From: Paenibacillus sp. HWE-109
GTDB lineage: Bacteria; Bacillota; Bacilli; Paenibacillales; NBRC-103111
Assembly (NCBI RefSeq): GCF_022163125.1
Contig: NZ_CP091881.1
Span: forward strand, 8,984,501-9,048,500
DNA length: 64,000 bases
Reading direction: 5' to 3'
Numbering within the stretch: the first letter of the stretch is position 1; each line of letters opens with the position of its first letter. The notes beneath the pieces are model-generated. The model saw only the letters and a program-made list of their open reading frames with translations. It was not told the DNA's origin and made no database searches. Made by a program: the position numbers and the translations under genes. Below are positions 33,461 through 40,804 of this stretch, one piece after another.

Positions 33461-33670
33461 ATGGACATTCAACAAGAAAAAATTTGTGTAAAATGTGGTA
33501 ACCAAATGATTAAATGTTATGTTGATGATGGATTTAAGGGTTTATTGGTTAAAAATCCTGAAGGAGATAGATTGTTTAGTAACAAAAAACAAACCAATAT
33601 AAATCCTTTTATATGCACAAATTGTGGCTGGGCAGAATGGTATGCAGAAGATCCAGAAAACTTAAAGTAA
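33461..33670 (+). CDS. Small zinc-ribbon protein, hypothetical
   Basis: A 69-residue protein with C-V-K-C near the start and C-T-N-C-G-W near the end, a classic four-cysteine zinc ribbon, separated by a charged segment. GAGGTGAGATAA precedes the ATG. Function unknown. It is closed by a strong terminator. Confidence 0.6.
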   Translation: MDIQQEKICVKCGNQMIKCYVDDGFKGLLVKNPEGDRLFSNKKQTNINPFICTNCGWAEWYAEDPENLK

Positions 33671-33726
33671 GCATATCCTTGATCTTAAACTAACGCAAAA
33701 CTATAACATAATTGACCTTCAAGTCA

Positions 33727-33756
33727 GAGGCTGCCGAGTAAACCGGCAGCCTTTTC
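33727..33756 (+). terminator. GGCTGCCG-type terminator, copy 1
   Basis: GGCTGCCG pairs with CGGCAGCC around AGTAAAC and is followed by TTTTCTC. Similar hairpins occur at 34643 and 37113. Confidence 0.75.
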
Positions 33757-33842
33757 TCAACTAATAAAGGGAAGTTTTTTTCAATAATTTATTGTACTAA
33801 TATGGTAGAATATGTATATATTAGTGGACGAGGTGACTAGAA

Positions 33843-34133
33843 ATGAATTCTGTTACTTTTGTAAGGCTAGCATCCTTCACAGATGCTGAAGAACTTTCTA
33901 GGCTAAATCAAGAGTTTAACGGCGGTGTAAAAAGACCTCCAACTAAGATAATTGAACGCTTAAATATAAATCATAACGAATTGATTGCAGTAGCAGAGAT
34001 AAGTGGTAGAATCGTTGGTTTTGGCTGTGCTCAAAGTTTTTATTCATTTTGTTATGAAGAACCACACGGAGAAATTACCGAACTCTATGTAGAAGAAGCC
34101 GCTCGAAGAAAAGGAATAGCAATTGCAAAATGA
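33843..34133 (+). pseudogene. Truncated GNAT acetyltransferase (N-terminal part)
   Basis: The 96-residue frame is the first part of a GNAT domain: a strand pattern ending I-T-E-L-Y-V-E-E-A-A-R-R-K-G-I-A, i.e. it reaches the acetyl-CoA loop and stops there. The C-terminal half that completes the cofactor site is missing. GAGGTGACTAGAA precedes the ATG. An intact GNAT gene follows 24 bases later, so the first was probably shortened by a deletion. Confidence 0.65.
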
Positions 34134-34157
34134 TCTAACGAATTGAGGCGTTTAAAT

Positions 34158-34607
34158 ATGAAAGAAAACAATGTCAGGGAAATTAGGGTAACTGATTATC
34201 ACGATATTTATTTGTTAAATCAAGACTTTAACCCGAATCTGCATGTATTTTCCAAAGAGAAAATAAAAGAGAAGATTGAAATTATTATAAAGAAAACTAA
34301 AGATATCATCTTTGTTTACGAACAAAACAACGAGGTAATAGGATATATTCATGGAAGCCCGTATGAATTGCTTTTTTCCGACTCTTTAGTAAACGTCCTG
34401 GGATTTGTTGTTAAAGCAAGTTATAGAAATCAAGGTATAGGCAGCATGTTGATTGAACGTCTTGAACAGTGGGGAGTGGACAATGGATTTTCTGGGATGA
34501 AACTGTTATCTCACCCAAGTCGAATACATGCTCACAGGTTCTATGAACGACGCGGCTATAGGTTTACCAAGGACCAAAAAAATTTTATTAGAAAATTCGA
34601 GGACTAA
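34158..34607 (+). CDS. GNAT family N-acetyltransferase
   Basis: A ~149-residue GNAT protein with V-L-G-F-V-V-K-A-S-Y-R-N-Q-G-I-G, the acetyl-CoA-binding loop, and a C-terminal H-R-F-Y-E-R-R-G-Y motif. Substrate unknown. The ATG at 34158 is preferred over a TTG at 34143. It follows a truncated GNAT gene and shares some pattern with it (N-Q-(E/D)-F-N near the start), suggesting a related pair. Confidence 0.8.
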   Translation: MKENNVREIRVTDYHDIYLLNQDFNPNLHVFSKEKIKEKIEIIIKKTKDIIFVYEQNNEVIGYIHGSPYELLFSDSLVNVLGFVVKASYRNQGIGSMLIERLEQWGVDNGFSGMKLLSHPSRIHAHRFYERRGYRFTKDQKNFIRKFED

Positions 34608-34642
34608 ACTATCGGTGAACGATAGCTCAATAGACATCAGCA

Positions 34643-34678
34643 GAAGGCTGCCGATAGCATAGAACGGCAGCCGTCTTA
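34643..34678 (+). terminator. GGCTGCCG-type hairpin, copy 2
   Basis: GGCTGCCG pairs with CGGCAGCC; the trailing sequence GTCTTA is weakly T-rich. Downstream, about 34740-34850, is an open stretch without a start that is not recognised. Confidence 0.5.
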
Positions 34679-34807
34679 GCTTAACGGGCATGTTTGTTGA
34701 GCATTTCTCCGAATAGAAGTATTTAATAGGAAATGTTAATTATTGATTGAGCAATTTGATGATGAAATTATTCAATCGCGGGAAAACAACGAATTTGCAC
34801 TTCAAGT

Positions 34808-34838
34808 AAAGAAAGGACAGGTGGCCCTGTCCTTTCTT
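34808..34838 (-). terminator. Terminator of the aldo-keto reductase gene
   Basis: AAAGGACAGG pairs with CCTGTCCTTT around TGGC; on the minus strand it is followed by CTTTACTT. Confidence 0.65.
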
Positions 34839-34883
34839 AATAGACGAGTGTAAAAGCATGATGAGTTCACGGTTGATCAAGGT

Positions 34884-35735
34884 TTACAGATCGACTTTCA
34901 ATGTGCCCAGCATCTTGGCGAATTTCGGATCGTGGTAGGATAAGAAAAGACTTTCCCGTGTATCGAGGGAGGAAATCTGTTCCATATCGTCTGCGCTCAA
35001 CTCAAAATCGAAAATGTCGATGTTCTCGACGATCCGCTCTTTTCTCACCGATTTTGGGATAACAACGACTTCACGCTGAACAAGCCAGCGCAGCACGACC
35101 TGGGCGACGGACTTGTTGTGTTTTTCTGCTATCGAGGCCAGCACTTCGTTGCCGAACATGTTGTTGAGACCTTCAGCGAACGGCGCCCACGACTGGTGCT
35201 GAACTCCCTGCTCTTTCATAAAAGCGGCGCTCTCAGTCTGCTGGTAGAACGGGTGCGTTTCGATCTGATTGACGGCGGGTACGATTTCGTTATGCACGAT
35301 GAGGTCCATCAGACGGTCGGGCAGGAAGTTGCTGACACCGATCGCTTTGATCTTGCCTTCGCGGTACAGGTCTTCCATCGCACGCCATGCGCCGTAGTAG
35401 TCACCGAATGGTTGGTGTATAAGGTATAGATCGAGATAGTCGAGCTGTAGCTTCTTCAAGGATTTGGCAAACGCCAGCTTGGCACTCTCGTAGCCGGCAT
35501 CCTGAACCCACAGCTTAGTCGTGATGAACAGCTCCTCACGTTGGACGCCGCTGCGCTTGATCGCGCGTCCGACCGCTTCCTCGTTCAGATAACCGGCGGC
35601 GGTATCGATCAGGCGGTAACCGGCCATCAGCGCTTCATATACCACGTTCTCGCATTCTTCAGCATCGGGAACCTGGTAGACACCGAAGCCGATGATCGGC
35701 ATTTTCACTCCGTTGTTCAATGTTACGTTTTGCAT
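34884..35735 (-). CDS. Aldo/keto reductase
   Basis: The 283-residue protein has the AKR barrel signatures: G-F-G-V-Y-Q-V-P near the start; catalytic Asp and Tyr in R-L-I-D-T-A-A-G-Y; Lys in T-K-L-W; His in L-I-H-Q-P; and the NADPH-binding P-K-S-V-R-K-E-R-I. Full length. It should reduce aldehydes or ketones with NADPH. It is divergent from a MerR-family gene, and a MerR-type promoter with a 19-base spacer faces it, so induction by reactive aldehydes is likely (as known for the AdhR group). Confidence 0.9.
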   Translation of the reverse strand: MQNVTLNNGVKMPIIGFGVYQVPDAEECENVVYEALMAGYRLIDTAAGYLNEEAVGRAIKRSGVQREELFITTKLWVQDAGYESAKLAFAKSLKKLQLDYLDLYLIHQPFGDYYGAWRAMEDLYREGKIKAIGVSNFLPDRLMDLIVHNEIVPAVNQIETHPFYQQTESAAFMKEQGVQHQSWAPFAEGLNNMFGNEVLASIAEKHNKSVAQVVLRWLVQREVVVIPKSVRKERIVENIDIFDFELSADDMEQISSLDTRESLFLSYHDPKFAKMLGTLKVDL

Positions 35736-35839
35736 TGTAACTCCTCCTAGTGTTCAAATGTATAACAGCAAACGGCGCGTATCCCGGGAACTGGGCACTG
35801 CAGCGGTGTTTCCACTTACGGCTGAATTGCATTACAATA

Positions 35840-35870
35840 AGCTTAGAACCTTCGTGTTACACGAAGTCAA
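35840..35870 (-). promoter_or_regulatory. MerR-type promoter/operator for the aldo-keto reductase
   Basis: On the minus strand TTGACT (-35) is separated by 19 bases from TAAGCT (-10). The over-long spacer contains most of a perfect palindrome (CTTCGTGT-T-ACACGAAG, plus-strand 35850-35866). This is the textbook arrangement for a MerR activator that twists the promoter. Confidence 0.75.
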
Positions 35871-35907
35871 GCCGTCATCTAAAATTAATTTTCTAGGAGG
35901 ATTTCAC

Positions 35908-36357
35908 ATGCATACGGTCAAAGAAGCCGCCCAGATAACGGGACTCACCGAGCACGCCGTGCGCTTTTACACGGATAAAGGTCTGGTGCCAAGCGTACAG
36001 CGAAATCAAAACAACATTCGGATGTTTGACGATGAATCGATCAACTGGCTGCATGGCGTCAAATGCCTTAAGCAATCCGGGATGCCGATTGAATTCATTA
36101 AAAAGTATATCGATCTCTGTCTCGAAGGGGATTCGACCATTCCGCAACGCTTCGCACTCATGATGGAGCATAAAGAAGCGGCTCTAGTTCAGCTTGAAGA
36201 AGCCAAACGGCACGTTGCGCATTTAGAACAAAAAACGGCCCTATATCAGGCCATTCTGGAGAACCGTTCTCCAGACACGACCAATCCCAGCAACTGGGTC
36301 AAAATTCAGCATATGCATGCTGACGTATTTTACTCGCCCTCTGTTCGGAAGGCGTGA
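35908..36357 (+). CDS. MerR-family transcriptional regulator
   Basis: The 149-residue protein begins with a MerR winged HTH (T-V-K-E-A-A-Q-I-T-G-L-T-E-H-A-V-R-F-Y), then D-K-G-L-V-P and a dimerisation coiled coil (K-R-H-V-A-H-L-E-Q-K-T-A-L-Y). No conserved cysteine is seen in the position used by metal or AdhR-type sensors, so the signal is uncertain. The ATG at 35908 follows CTAGGAGG and is preferred to longer in-frame starts that would overlap the reductase promoter. It probably controls the divergent reductase. Confidence 0.85.
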   Translation: MHTVKEAAQITGLTEHAVRFYTDKGLVPSVQRNQNNIRMFDDESINWLHGVKCLKQSGMPIEFIKKYIDLCLEGDSTIPQRFALMMEHKEAALVQLEEAKRHVAHLEQKTALYQAILENRSPDTTNPSNWVKIQHMHADVFYSPSVRKA

Positions 36358-36494
36358 GAGATATTCATGAGCACATCAACCGTTTTGGAGAAAATCCTCG
36401 GTTTAAAACACTTGATTGGATTGGCAATGAACAAGATTCATATCAGTTAACGAGGAACGTTAGTTCAAAAAAGATTGAGTTTAATGTAGATTGA
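36354..36494 (+). pseudogene. Short hypothetical frame or gene remnant after merR
   Basis: A GTG overlapping the merR stop opens a 46-residue frame (D-I-H-E-H-I-N-R-F-G-E-N-P-R-F-K-T-L-D-W) ending in TGA. It reads like part of a real protein but has no convincing ribosome site; probably a remnant. Confidence 0.3.
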
Positions 36495-36544
36495 AGGGTA
36501 ATTAATGTACAAATTTGTGTGATTATGAATTATTGGAGTGAAAG

Positions 36545-36991
36545 ATGGAAAACGGCAGAATTGCAGGGGTTTTATCAATAATTTATCCTGGTGTGGGTCA
36601 ACTGTACAATGGACGGATTAAAAAATGGTTTTATTATACTTGTCTTCAAATATTATTGACCGTTCTCTTTCCTCCCATATTTAGAATAGCCGACTTATTC
36701 ACAACATACTTGTTTTTGTTTGGGATCATTACTATTATCTTACTGCCACTTGCACTAATTCCTTTTTGTTGGTTAGCATTTGGATTCATCTTTTTACCAA
36801 GACATTCAGCCTATAAAGATGCTATAGAAAAAGTTGAGACTTATGATTCAAATCGAGAAACTAACAAGACTAAATATTTTAGCTTGAAACAGCGATTAAC
36901 AATTGTTGTTTTAGTGTTAATGATCGAAGTGTTAATCTCGCTATTCTTATTTGAATATTCTTGGGAATTTACAACAGACCTGTTATTGTAA
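36545..36991 (+). CDS. TM2-like small membrane protein
   Basis: The 148-residue protein starts with a TM2-type segment (G-V-L-S-I-I-Y-P-G-V-G-Q-L-Y-N-G-R-I-K-K), with hydrophobic helices at about 30-50, 55-85 and 118-140. GGAGTGAAAG precedes the ATG. The function of such proteins is not established. Confidence 0.6.
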   Translation: MENGRIAGVLSIIYPGVGQLYNGRIKKWFYYTCLQILLTVLFPPIFRIADLFTTYLFLFGIITIILLPLALIPFCWLAFGFIFLPRHSAYKDAIEKVETYDSNRETNKTKYFSLKQRLTIVVLVLMIEVLISLFLFEYSWEFTTDLLL

Positions 36992-37455
36992 GTTCATTTC
37001 AAAATTCCTGGACTTGCGGCAAGGAGTTTCACTAGTTCTTCATCCGGGGGAAGGTTGGATCGATCCCGATTACTCGGAGCCTACGGATACGTTGAAGTCG
37101 GATATTAGAAAAACAGGCTGCCAGCATATTAGGCAGCCTATTCAAGTAAAGGGCAGATTACTTTGGCAGGTAGGAGAATCTATACTTTTATAGAATTAAC
37201 AATTACAGTAATTTTAAAGGACCACTTTTTTTAAAAAAGGGAACTTTTGAAATTTCTGTCGTCTGGGATGAGGATAGTAAAAGTTCGATTTCTGAAGAGG
37301 AAATGGCCAACTATGACTAAAATTTGGGAATTAAGATACTTTAATTAGCAATGAAATGTAAGTAGAATAGTACAGGAGCAAAAAAGTAAACATCGTCGAT
37401 TAATTACATGTGGGAACATTAGTTCTGATATACTGAGGAAAAGGAGAAATGTAGC
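36992..37455 (+). other. Intergenic stretch with gene remnants
   Basis: Two start-less coherent frames are visible. About 37010-37110 reads G-V-S-L-V-L-H-P-G-E-G-W-I-D-P-D-Y; about 37184-37320 reads G-P-L-F-L-K-K-G-T-F-E-I-S-V-V-W-D-E-D and ends at a TAA. Both look like fragments of lost genes. No ribosome site belongs to either. Confidence 0.35.
37113..37146 (+). terminator. GGCTGCC-type terminator, copy 3
   Basis: AGGCTGCC pairs with GGCAGCCT around AGCATATTA. Same stem core as at 33727 and 34643. Confidence 0.5.
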
Positions 37456-37809
37456 ATGGGAGTTTCTGTTTATTACACTTGTTTGAGAAACTATAACCTT
37501 ACCAACAGTGAGGAGCAAGAGATAACGGCCATCATTGATAAATACAATGCGGGTTTTGAAATGAAGGATATTGGAGAAACATTTTGTGTTTATGACTATG
37601 ATCAGGATGAACCAACAGTGATCTTTGCAGGTTCAACAAAGTTACCCTTTTCAGATGATTTTGAAGATACATTGCATGCGCTGTTTTATTGGTTGACCTG
37701 TTTGACGGATATTAGAAGAAGTATTTCTAATGGGGATTGGCATGTGCATCTAGATGATACGGATGCCATTTGGGATGAGGATACAGGTTGGCAAATGCCA
37801 GAAGATTAA
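37456..37809 (+). CDS. Hypothetical protein (small, acidic)
   Basis: A 117-residue acidic protein without membrane segments; features are Y-Y-T-C-L-R-N-Y, a Y-D-Y-D-Q-D-E-P-T-V-I-F-A-G-S-T-K-L-P segment and a C-terminal W-H-V-H-L-D-D-T-D-A-I-W. AAAGGAGAAATGTAGC precedes the ATG. Size and acidity resemble immunity-type orphan proteins, but no family was recognised. Confidence 0.5.
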   Translation: MGVSVYYTCLRNYNLTNSEEQEITAIIDKYNAGFEMKDIGETFCVYDYDQDEPTVIFAGSTKLPFSDDFEDTLHALFYWLTCLTDIRRSISNGDWHVHLDDTDAIWDEDTGWQMPED

Positions 37810-37962
37810 TACTCGTATCCCCAAGAAGAATCAACGAATTGCTATCACAGGGATGGAAAGTTGTTAGTCAAAGTTCTAATGGGAGGTGGAGAGGGGAATA
37901 CGGTCCATTCTCTCGTAATTCTTGAAAAATAGCTATATTACGCTATTGAATACCGATAGTGA

Positions 37963-37992
37963 AGGAGCTTGCTTCGCGGCAGCTCTTTTTGT
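37963..37992 (+). terminator. Terminator in the 37810-38104 gap
   Basis: GGAGCTTGC and GGCAGCTC pair imperfectly around a TTCG tetraloop and are followed by TTTTTG. The rest of the gap shows no gene. Confidence 0.5.
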
Positions 37993-38104
37993 TCATTCAA
38001 GTAACGGGCATGATAATTGGTATCCTGAATATTTACAGTTTTGTTAGGTTTGTAGTTTCGGATCTCATGAGAAATAAATAAGACTGTCGAAAAAAGGTGC
38101 AAAT

Positions 38105-38506
38105 ATGAAAATAAAAAAACGATCTATATTTATGCTAATTGGAGTATTCTTTTTGATGATACTAGTCTTTATAGGAATTAATTGGTTGAGAAATATAATA
38201 GATCAATTCCAAAATTTTTCAGTAACAATAAAGAACAAATCAGACTATGATATTGTTTCAATAGAGACTGGAATAATAAAAGGGGCTTCAAATGATATTT
38301 ATACCGAGAAAATTATGAGTGGTGAAACCAGGGAAATTAACCCTATATTAAATTTAAAAGGAGAAGGTGCAATATATATTAAATATACCGATTCAAGAGG
38401 AGCTACCAAAGAAGAGACTGTATGTGGTTATACAGAATATCTATCGGGAAATTCAAAGGTGACAATTAGTAATGATAAAGTAACTATTGAACAAAATTGT
38501 ATGTAA
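38105..38506 (+). CDS. Membrane-anchored hypothetical protein
   Basis: A 133-residue protein with one N-terminal helix (I-F-M-L-I-G-V-F-F-L-M-I-L-V-F-I-G-I) after a K-I-K-K-R start, and a beta-rich extracytoplasmic part with two cysteines near the end (C-G-Y and terminal C-M). No lipobox or cleavage site is obvious, so it is probably a signal anchor. AAAAAAGGTG precedes the ATG. Function unknown. Confidence 0.55.
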   Translation: MKIKKRSIFMLIGVFFLMILVFIGINWLRNIIDQFQNFSVTIKNKSDYDIVSIETGIIKGASNDIYTEKIMSGETREINPILNLKGEGAIYIKYTDSRGATKEETVCGYTEYLSGNSKVTISNDKVTIEQNCM

Positions 38507-38576
38507 AATTTTAAGTGTTTATTGATCCAAGGATATCTTCTAAAGGGGACGGAGATCAGGACAGGAAAAAAATGTA

Positions 38577-38611
38577 TTGACACAAAAATAATTAGGTGCC
38601 ATACTATATAT
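38577..38611 (+). promoter_or_regulatory. marR promoter with overlapping operator
   Basis: TTGACA (38577-38582) lies 17 bases before CATACT (38600-38605), placing transcription start almost on the ATG at 38612. TTAGGTGCCATACTATATAT (38592-38611) overlaps the -10 box and matches a site upstream of the next operon (39216-39235). Confidence 0.6.
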
Positions 38612-39175
38612 ATGAACAACAACAATAACCTAACAAATGACATGAATGCTATTCCCTCGCTTGTACAATCCAAGCGCCAGATTGATCGCTATAACCTAGA
38701 CATAGACGCACAAGCTATACTCGTCGCGTCTAGGCTAATGGCAGCGGGAGCCAGGCTTGGTCATGCTTCGGAGATTCATTTCTCTAGATTCGGTTTATCA
38801 ACAGGGCGATATCGTTTATTGGCAGACCTTGAAGATAACGAAGGAGAAGAGTTGCCTTCGCAGTTAGCGGAGCATCTAGGTGTTACACGTGCTACAGTGA
38901 CTGGTCTTATCGACATTCTTGAGCGAGATGGCCTAGTATCGCGACGATCAAGCTCAGAAGATGGCCGTCAGAAATCCGTTATATTGACAGAGCAAGGAGC
39001 GAAGAAGCTCCGTGAAATGGCACCTGAGCATTTCACTCGGCTGGAAGCCATGGTGGGCTTACTCAGTATCGAGGAGCGCAGTGTTTTTCTCGACCTGCTA
39101 GGCCGAGTTACACAAGGCATCTCAGCACTTACGGACGAACCAAGTGAACCAAAGCAACACATCAGTAATGAGTAG
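38612..39175 (+). CDS. MarR-family transcriptional regulator
   Basis: The ~187-residue protein has a winged HTH: L-P-S-Q-L-A-E-H-L-G-V-T-R-A-T-V-T-G-L-I followed by the wing V-S-R-R-S-S-S-E-D-G-R-Q-K-S-V, with helical dimerisation regions on both sides. The ATG at 38612 has no ribosome site and sits at the predicted transcription start, so the mRNA may be leaderless. It probably represses itself and the downstream membrane protein/NmrA operon through a shared operator. Confidence 0.85.
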   Translation: MNNNNNLTNDMNAIPSLVQSKRQIDRYNLDIDAQAILVASRLMAAGARLGHASEIHFSRFGLSTGRYRLLADLEDNEGEELPSQLAEHLGVTRATVTGLIDILERDGLVSRRSSSEDGRQKSVILTEQGAKKLREMAPEHFTRLEAMVGLLSIEERSVFLDLLGRVTQGISALTDEPSEPKQHISNE

Positions 39176-39213
39176 AATGGGCTAGTGAAGCTAGCCTATT
39201 TTTACCCTCATAT

Positions 39214-39239
39214 AGTTAGGTTCCTAATTATATCTAACT
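39214..39239 (+). promoter_or_regulatory. Candidate MarR operator upstream of the membrane protein/NmrA operon
   Basis: AGTTAG ... CTAACT flank TTAGGTTCCTAA, a nested palindrome. The core TTAGGTTCCTAATTATATCT matches the marR promoter site at 38592-38611 in about 15 of 20 positions. Confidence 0.55.
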
Positions 39240-39282
39240 GAAGCAAGCGCTGAACGATTTAAAAGAAGAAAGGAGCAACTAA

Positions 39283-39786
39283 ATGAACAAAATGGAATAC
39301 CCGAATCAGACAGATGGTGTTTACGAAATCAAGTCTGCTGGTTCTGGCGCAAAGACTTTTGTGCTGTGGCGTGAAATTTTAATGGCCTATGTTTCTCCTG
39401 CCATCATGGCAGGTATTGGGGGATTGGTTACTGCCGACAAGGGGCTCCAAATAGGGGCATTGACCACAATTGGCGGAACATCGGCCTTGGTGGCTTGGAT
39501 GCTTGGCCTTTGGCTGCGCAGCCGAGGAGGCCAAAAACGGTGGATCATCGGTGCACCTCACTTGGTTGTGGTTGGGCTGTTCGCGTTGACGGGAGCAATG
39601 TTTGGCCTATTCGCCGCATGGGCAACATCTGGTTTACTAGAAATTATGATTCCCAGCAATGACCTAGCCTGGGTCGGTCGCGTCTGGATCGATTTCCCAT
39701 TGTCTGGCTTCATAGCAAGCACGATAGTGATATGGCGGTGGCGTCTTGCCGCCACAACAAATTTTTCATCCAAAAGGAGAAGATAA
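39283..39786 (+). CDS. Membrane protein, hypothetical, in the MarR-controlled operon
   Basis: A 167-residue protein with about four hydrophobic helices (around 30-48, 55-75, 92-115 and 138-152) and a basic tail. AAGAAAGGAGC precedes the ATG. It ends two bases before the start of the NmrA-family gene, so they are co-transcribed. Family not recognised. Confidence 0.65.
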   Translation: MNKMEYPNQTDGVYEIKSAGSGAKTFVLWREILMAYVSPAIMAGIGGLVTADKGLQIGALTTIGGTSALVAWMLGLWLRSRGGQKRWIIGAPHLVVVGLFALTGAMFGLFAAWATSGLLEIMIPSNDLAWVGRVWIDFPLSGFIASTIVIWRWRLAATTNFSSKRRR

Positions 39787-39788
39787 AA

Positions 39789-40655
39789 ATGATAGTTATT
39801 ATTGGAGCAACAGGTACGATAGGCAGTGCGCTTTTGGAACGATTGGTTGATCTTGGTGTACCCGCTAGAGCGTTGAGCAGAGAGCCTGAGAAGTTGCGTG
39901 ATCAGATCGGAGATAAAGGCCGGTCGATTATTGAGGTCGCATCGGCTGATGCTTCCGACCCCGAATCGCTGCGCCGTGCGTTTAAAGGAGCCAGTCAGCT
40001 CTTCCTTGCCATGTCCAACAGTCCAAGACAAATCGAATTGGAAACTTCGATCATTCAGATTGCTGCCGAAGCTGGAATCAAACACATCGTAAAGATATCC
40101 AGTCCTGCCTTTGAGATAAGCTCTCCAGTGGCAGTGGCGGGCTGGCATCAAGAAATCGAGAAAGTGCTGAGCGAATCGGGCCTCATTCACACCGTGTTGC
40201 GCCCTTATGCGTTCATGCAAAACTTGTTGCGCCTTGCACCAACGATCACAACCCAAAATGTTTTCTTCGGCTCCATGGGCCACTCACCCTGTAACTTCAT
40301 TGACTGTCGCGATATCGCAGATGTTGCGGCAGAAGTTCTGATCAACCGCGAGGTATCAGGCCAAATATATACACTTACCGGTTCGGAGATTTTCAGCTAT
40401 CCGCAGATCGCGAGTCAACTATCCACTCTGCTTCATCGGTCGATAAGCTACATCAACATGGACCCGCCAGTACTGCTCCGCAATCTAATCGAGCACGGGC
40501 ATATGCCTACTTGGCTTGCGAACCACGTTGTGGAAATTCAAACTATGTCTACGGTGGTGCCAGAAAGTCCTAATGACACTGTGAAACGCTTGCTTGGCAG
40601 AGCGCCCCGCACGCTAAGCGCCTTCCTGCATGAGTATGTAGAAAATTTCCGGTAG
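39789..40655 (+). CDS. NAD(P)-binding NmrA-family protein (atypical SDR)
   Basis: The 288-residue protein opens with a Rossmann motif I-G-A-T-G-T-I-G-S at residues 5-13 and has the R-A-L-S-R-E-P-E-K cofactor segment, the A-A-E-A-G-I-K-H-I-V-K-I-S-S segment and the C-terminal region of NmrA/QorB-like atypical short-chain dehydrogenases. It probably acts as a quinone or aldehyde reductase or a redox sensor. The ATG at 39789 has AAAAGGAG upstream. Control by the upstream MarR regulator suggests a role in electrophile stress. Confidence 0.85.
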   Translation: MIVIIGATGTIGSALLERLVDLGVPARALSREPEKLRDQIGDKGRSIIEVASADASDPESLRRAFKGASQLFLAMSNSPRQIELETSIIQIAAEAGIKHIVKISSPAFEISSPVAVAGWHQEIEKVLSESGLIHTVLRPYAFMQNLLRLAPTITTQNVFFGSMGHSPCNFIDCRDIADVAAEVLINREVSGQIYTLTGSEIFSYPQIASQLSTLLHRSISYINMDPPVLLRNLIEHGHMPTWLANHVVEIQTMSTVVPESPNDTVKRLLGRAPRTLSAFLHEYVENFR

Positions 40656-40691
40656 AGGCTGAGCCCACCTATTTTGAAAATTGTGTCACTT

Positions 40692-40750
40692 AAAAGGCTA
40701 CTCCTCCATCATTCAGTGATGTGAAGAGTAGCCCTCTTTAACTTGATTTT
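40692..40750 (+). terminator. Terminator after the NmrA-family gene
   Basis: GGCTACTC pairs with GAGTAGCC, with an inner CATCA/TGATG stem, followed by CTCTTTA. Confidence 0.6.
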
Positions 40751-40765
40751 TGGGATTCCATTGAA

Positions 40766-40804
40766 CCCCGATGCGGCTCACAGCCTTGATACATCGGGAT
40801 TTTT
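40766..40804. repeat. Second copy of the CCCGATG hairpin, overlapping the kinase C-terminus
   Basis: CCCGATG and CATCGGG pair around GGCTCACAGCCTTGATA and are followed on the plus strand by TTTTT. It matches 517-555 in nearly all positions. The minus strand encodes the last residues of the kinase (K-N-P-D-V-S-R-L). Confidence 0.65.

Noticed and set aside
39558..40283. 241-codon minus-strand frame opposite the NmrA-family gene
   Set aside because: The plus strand has a clear Rossmann protein with a ribosome site; the antisense product resembles nothing.
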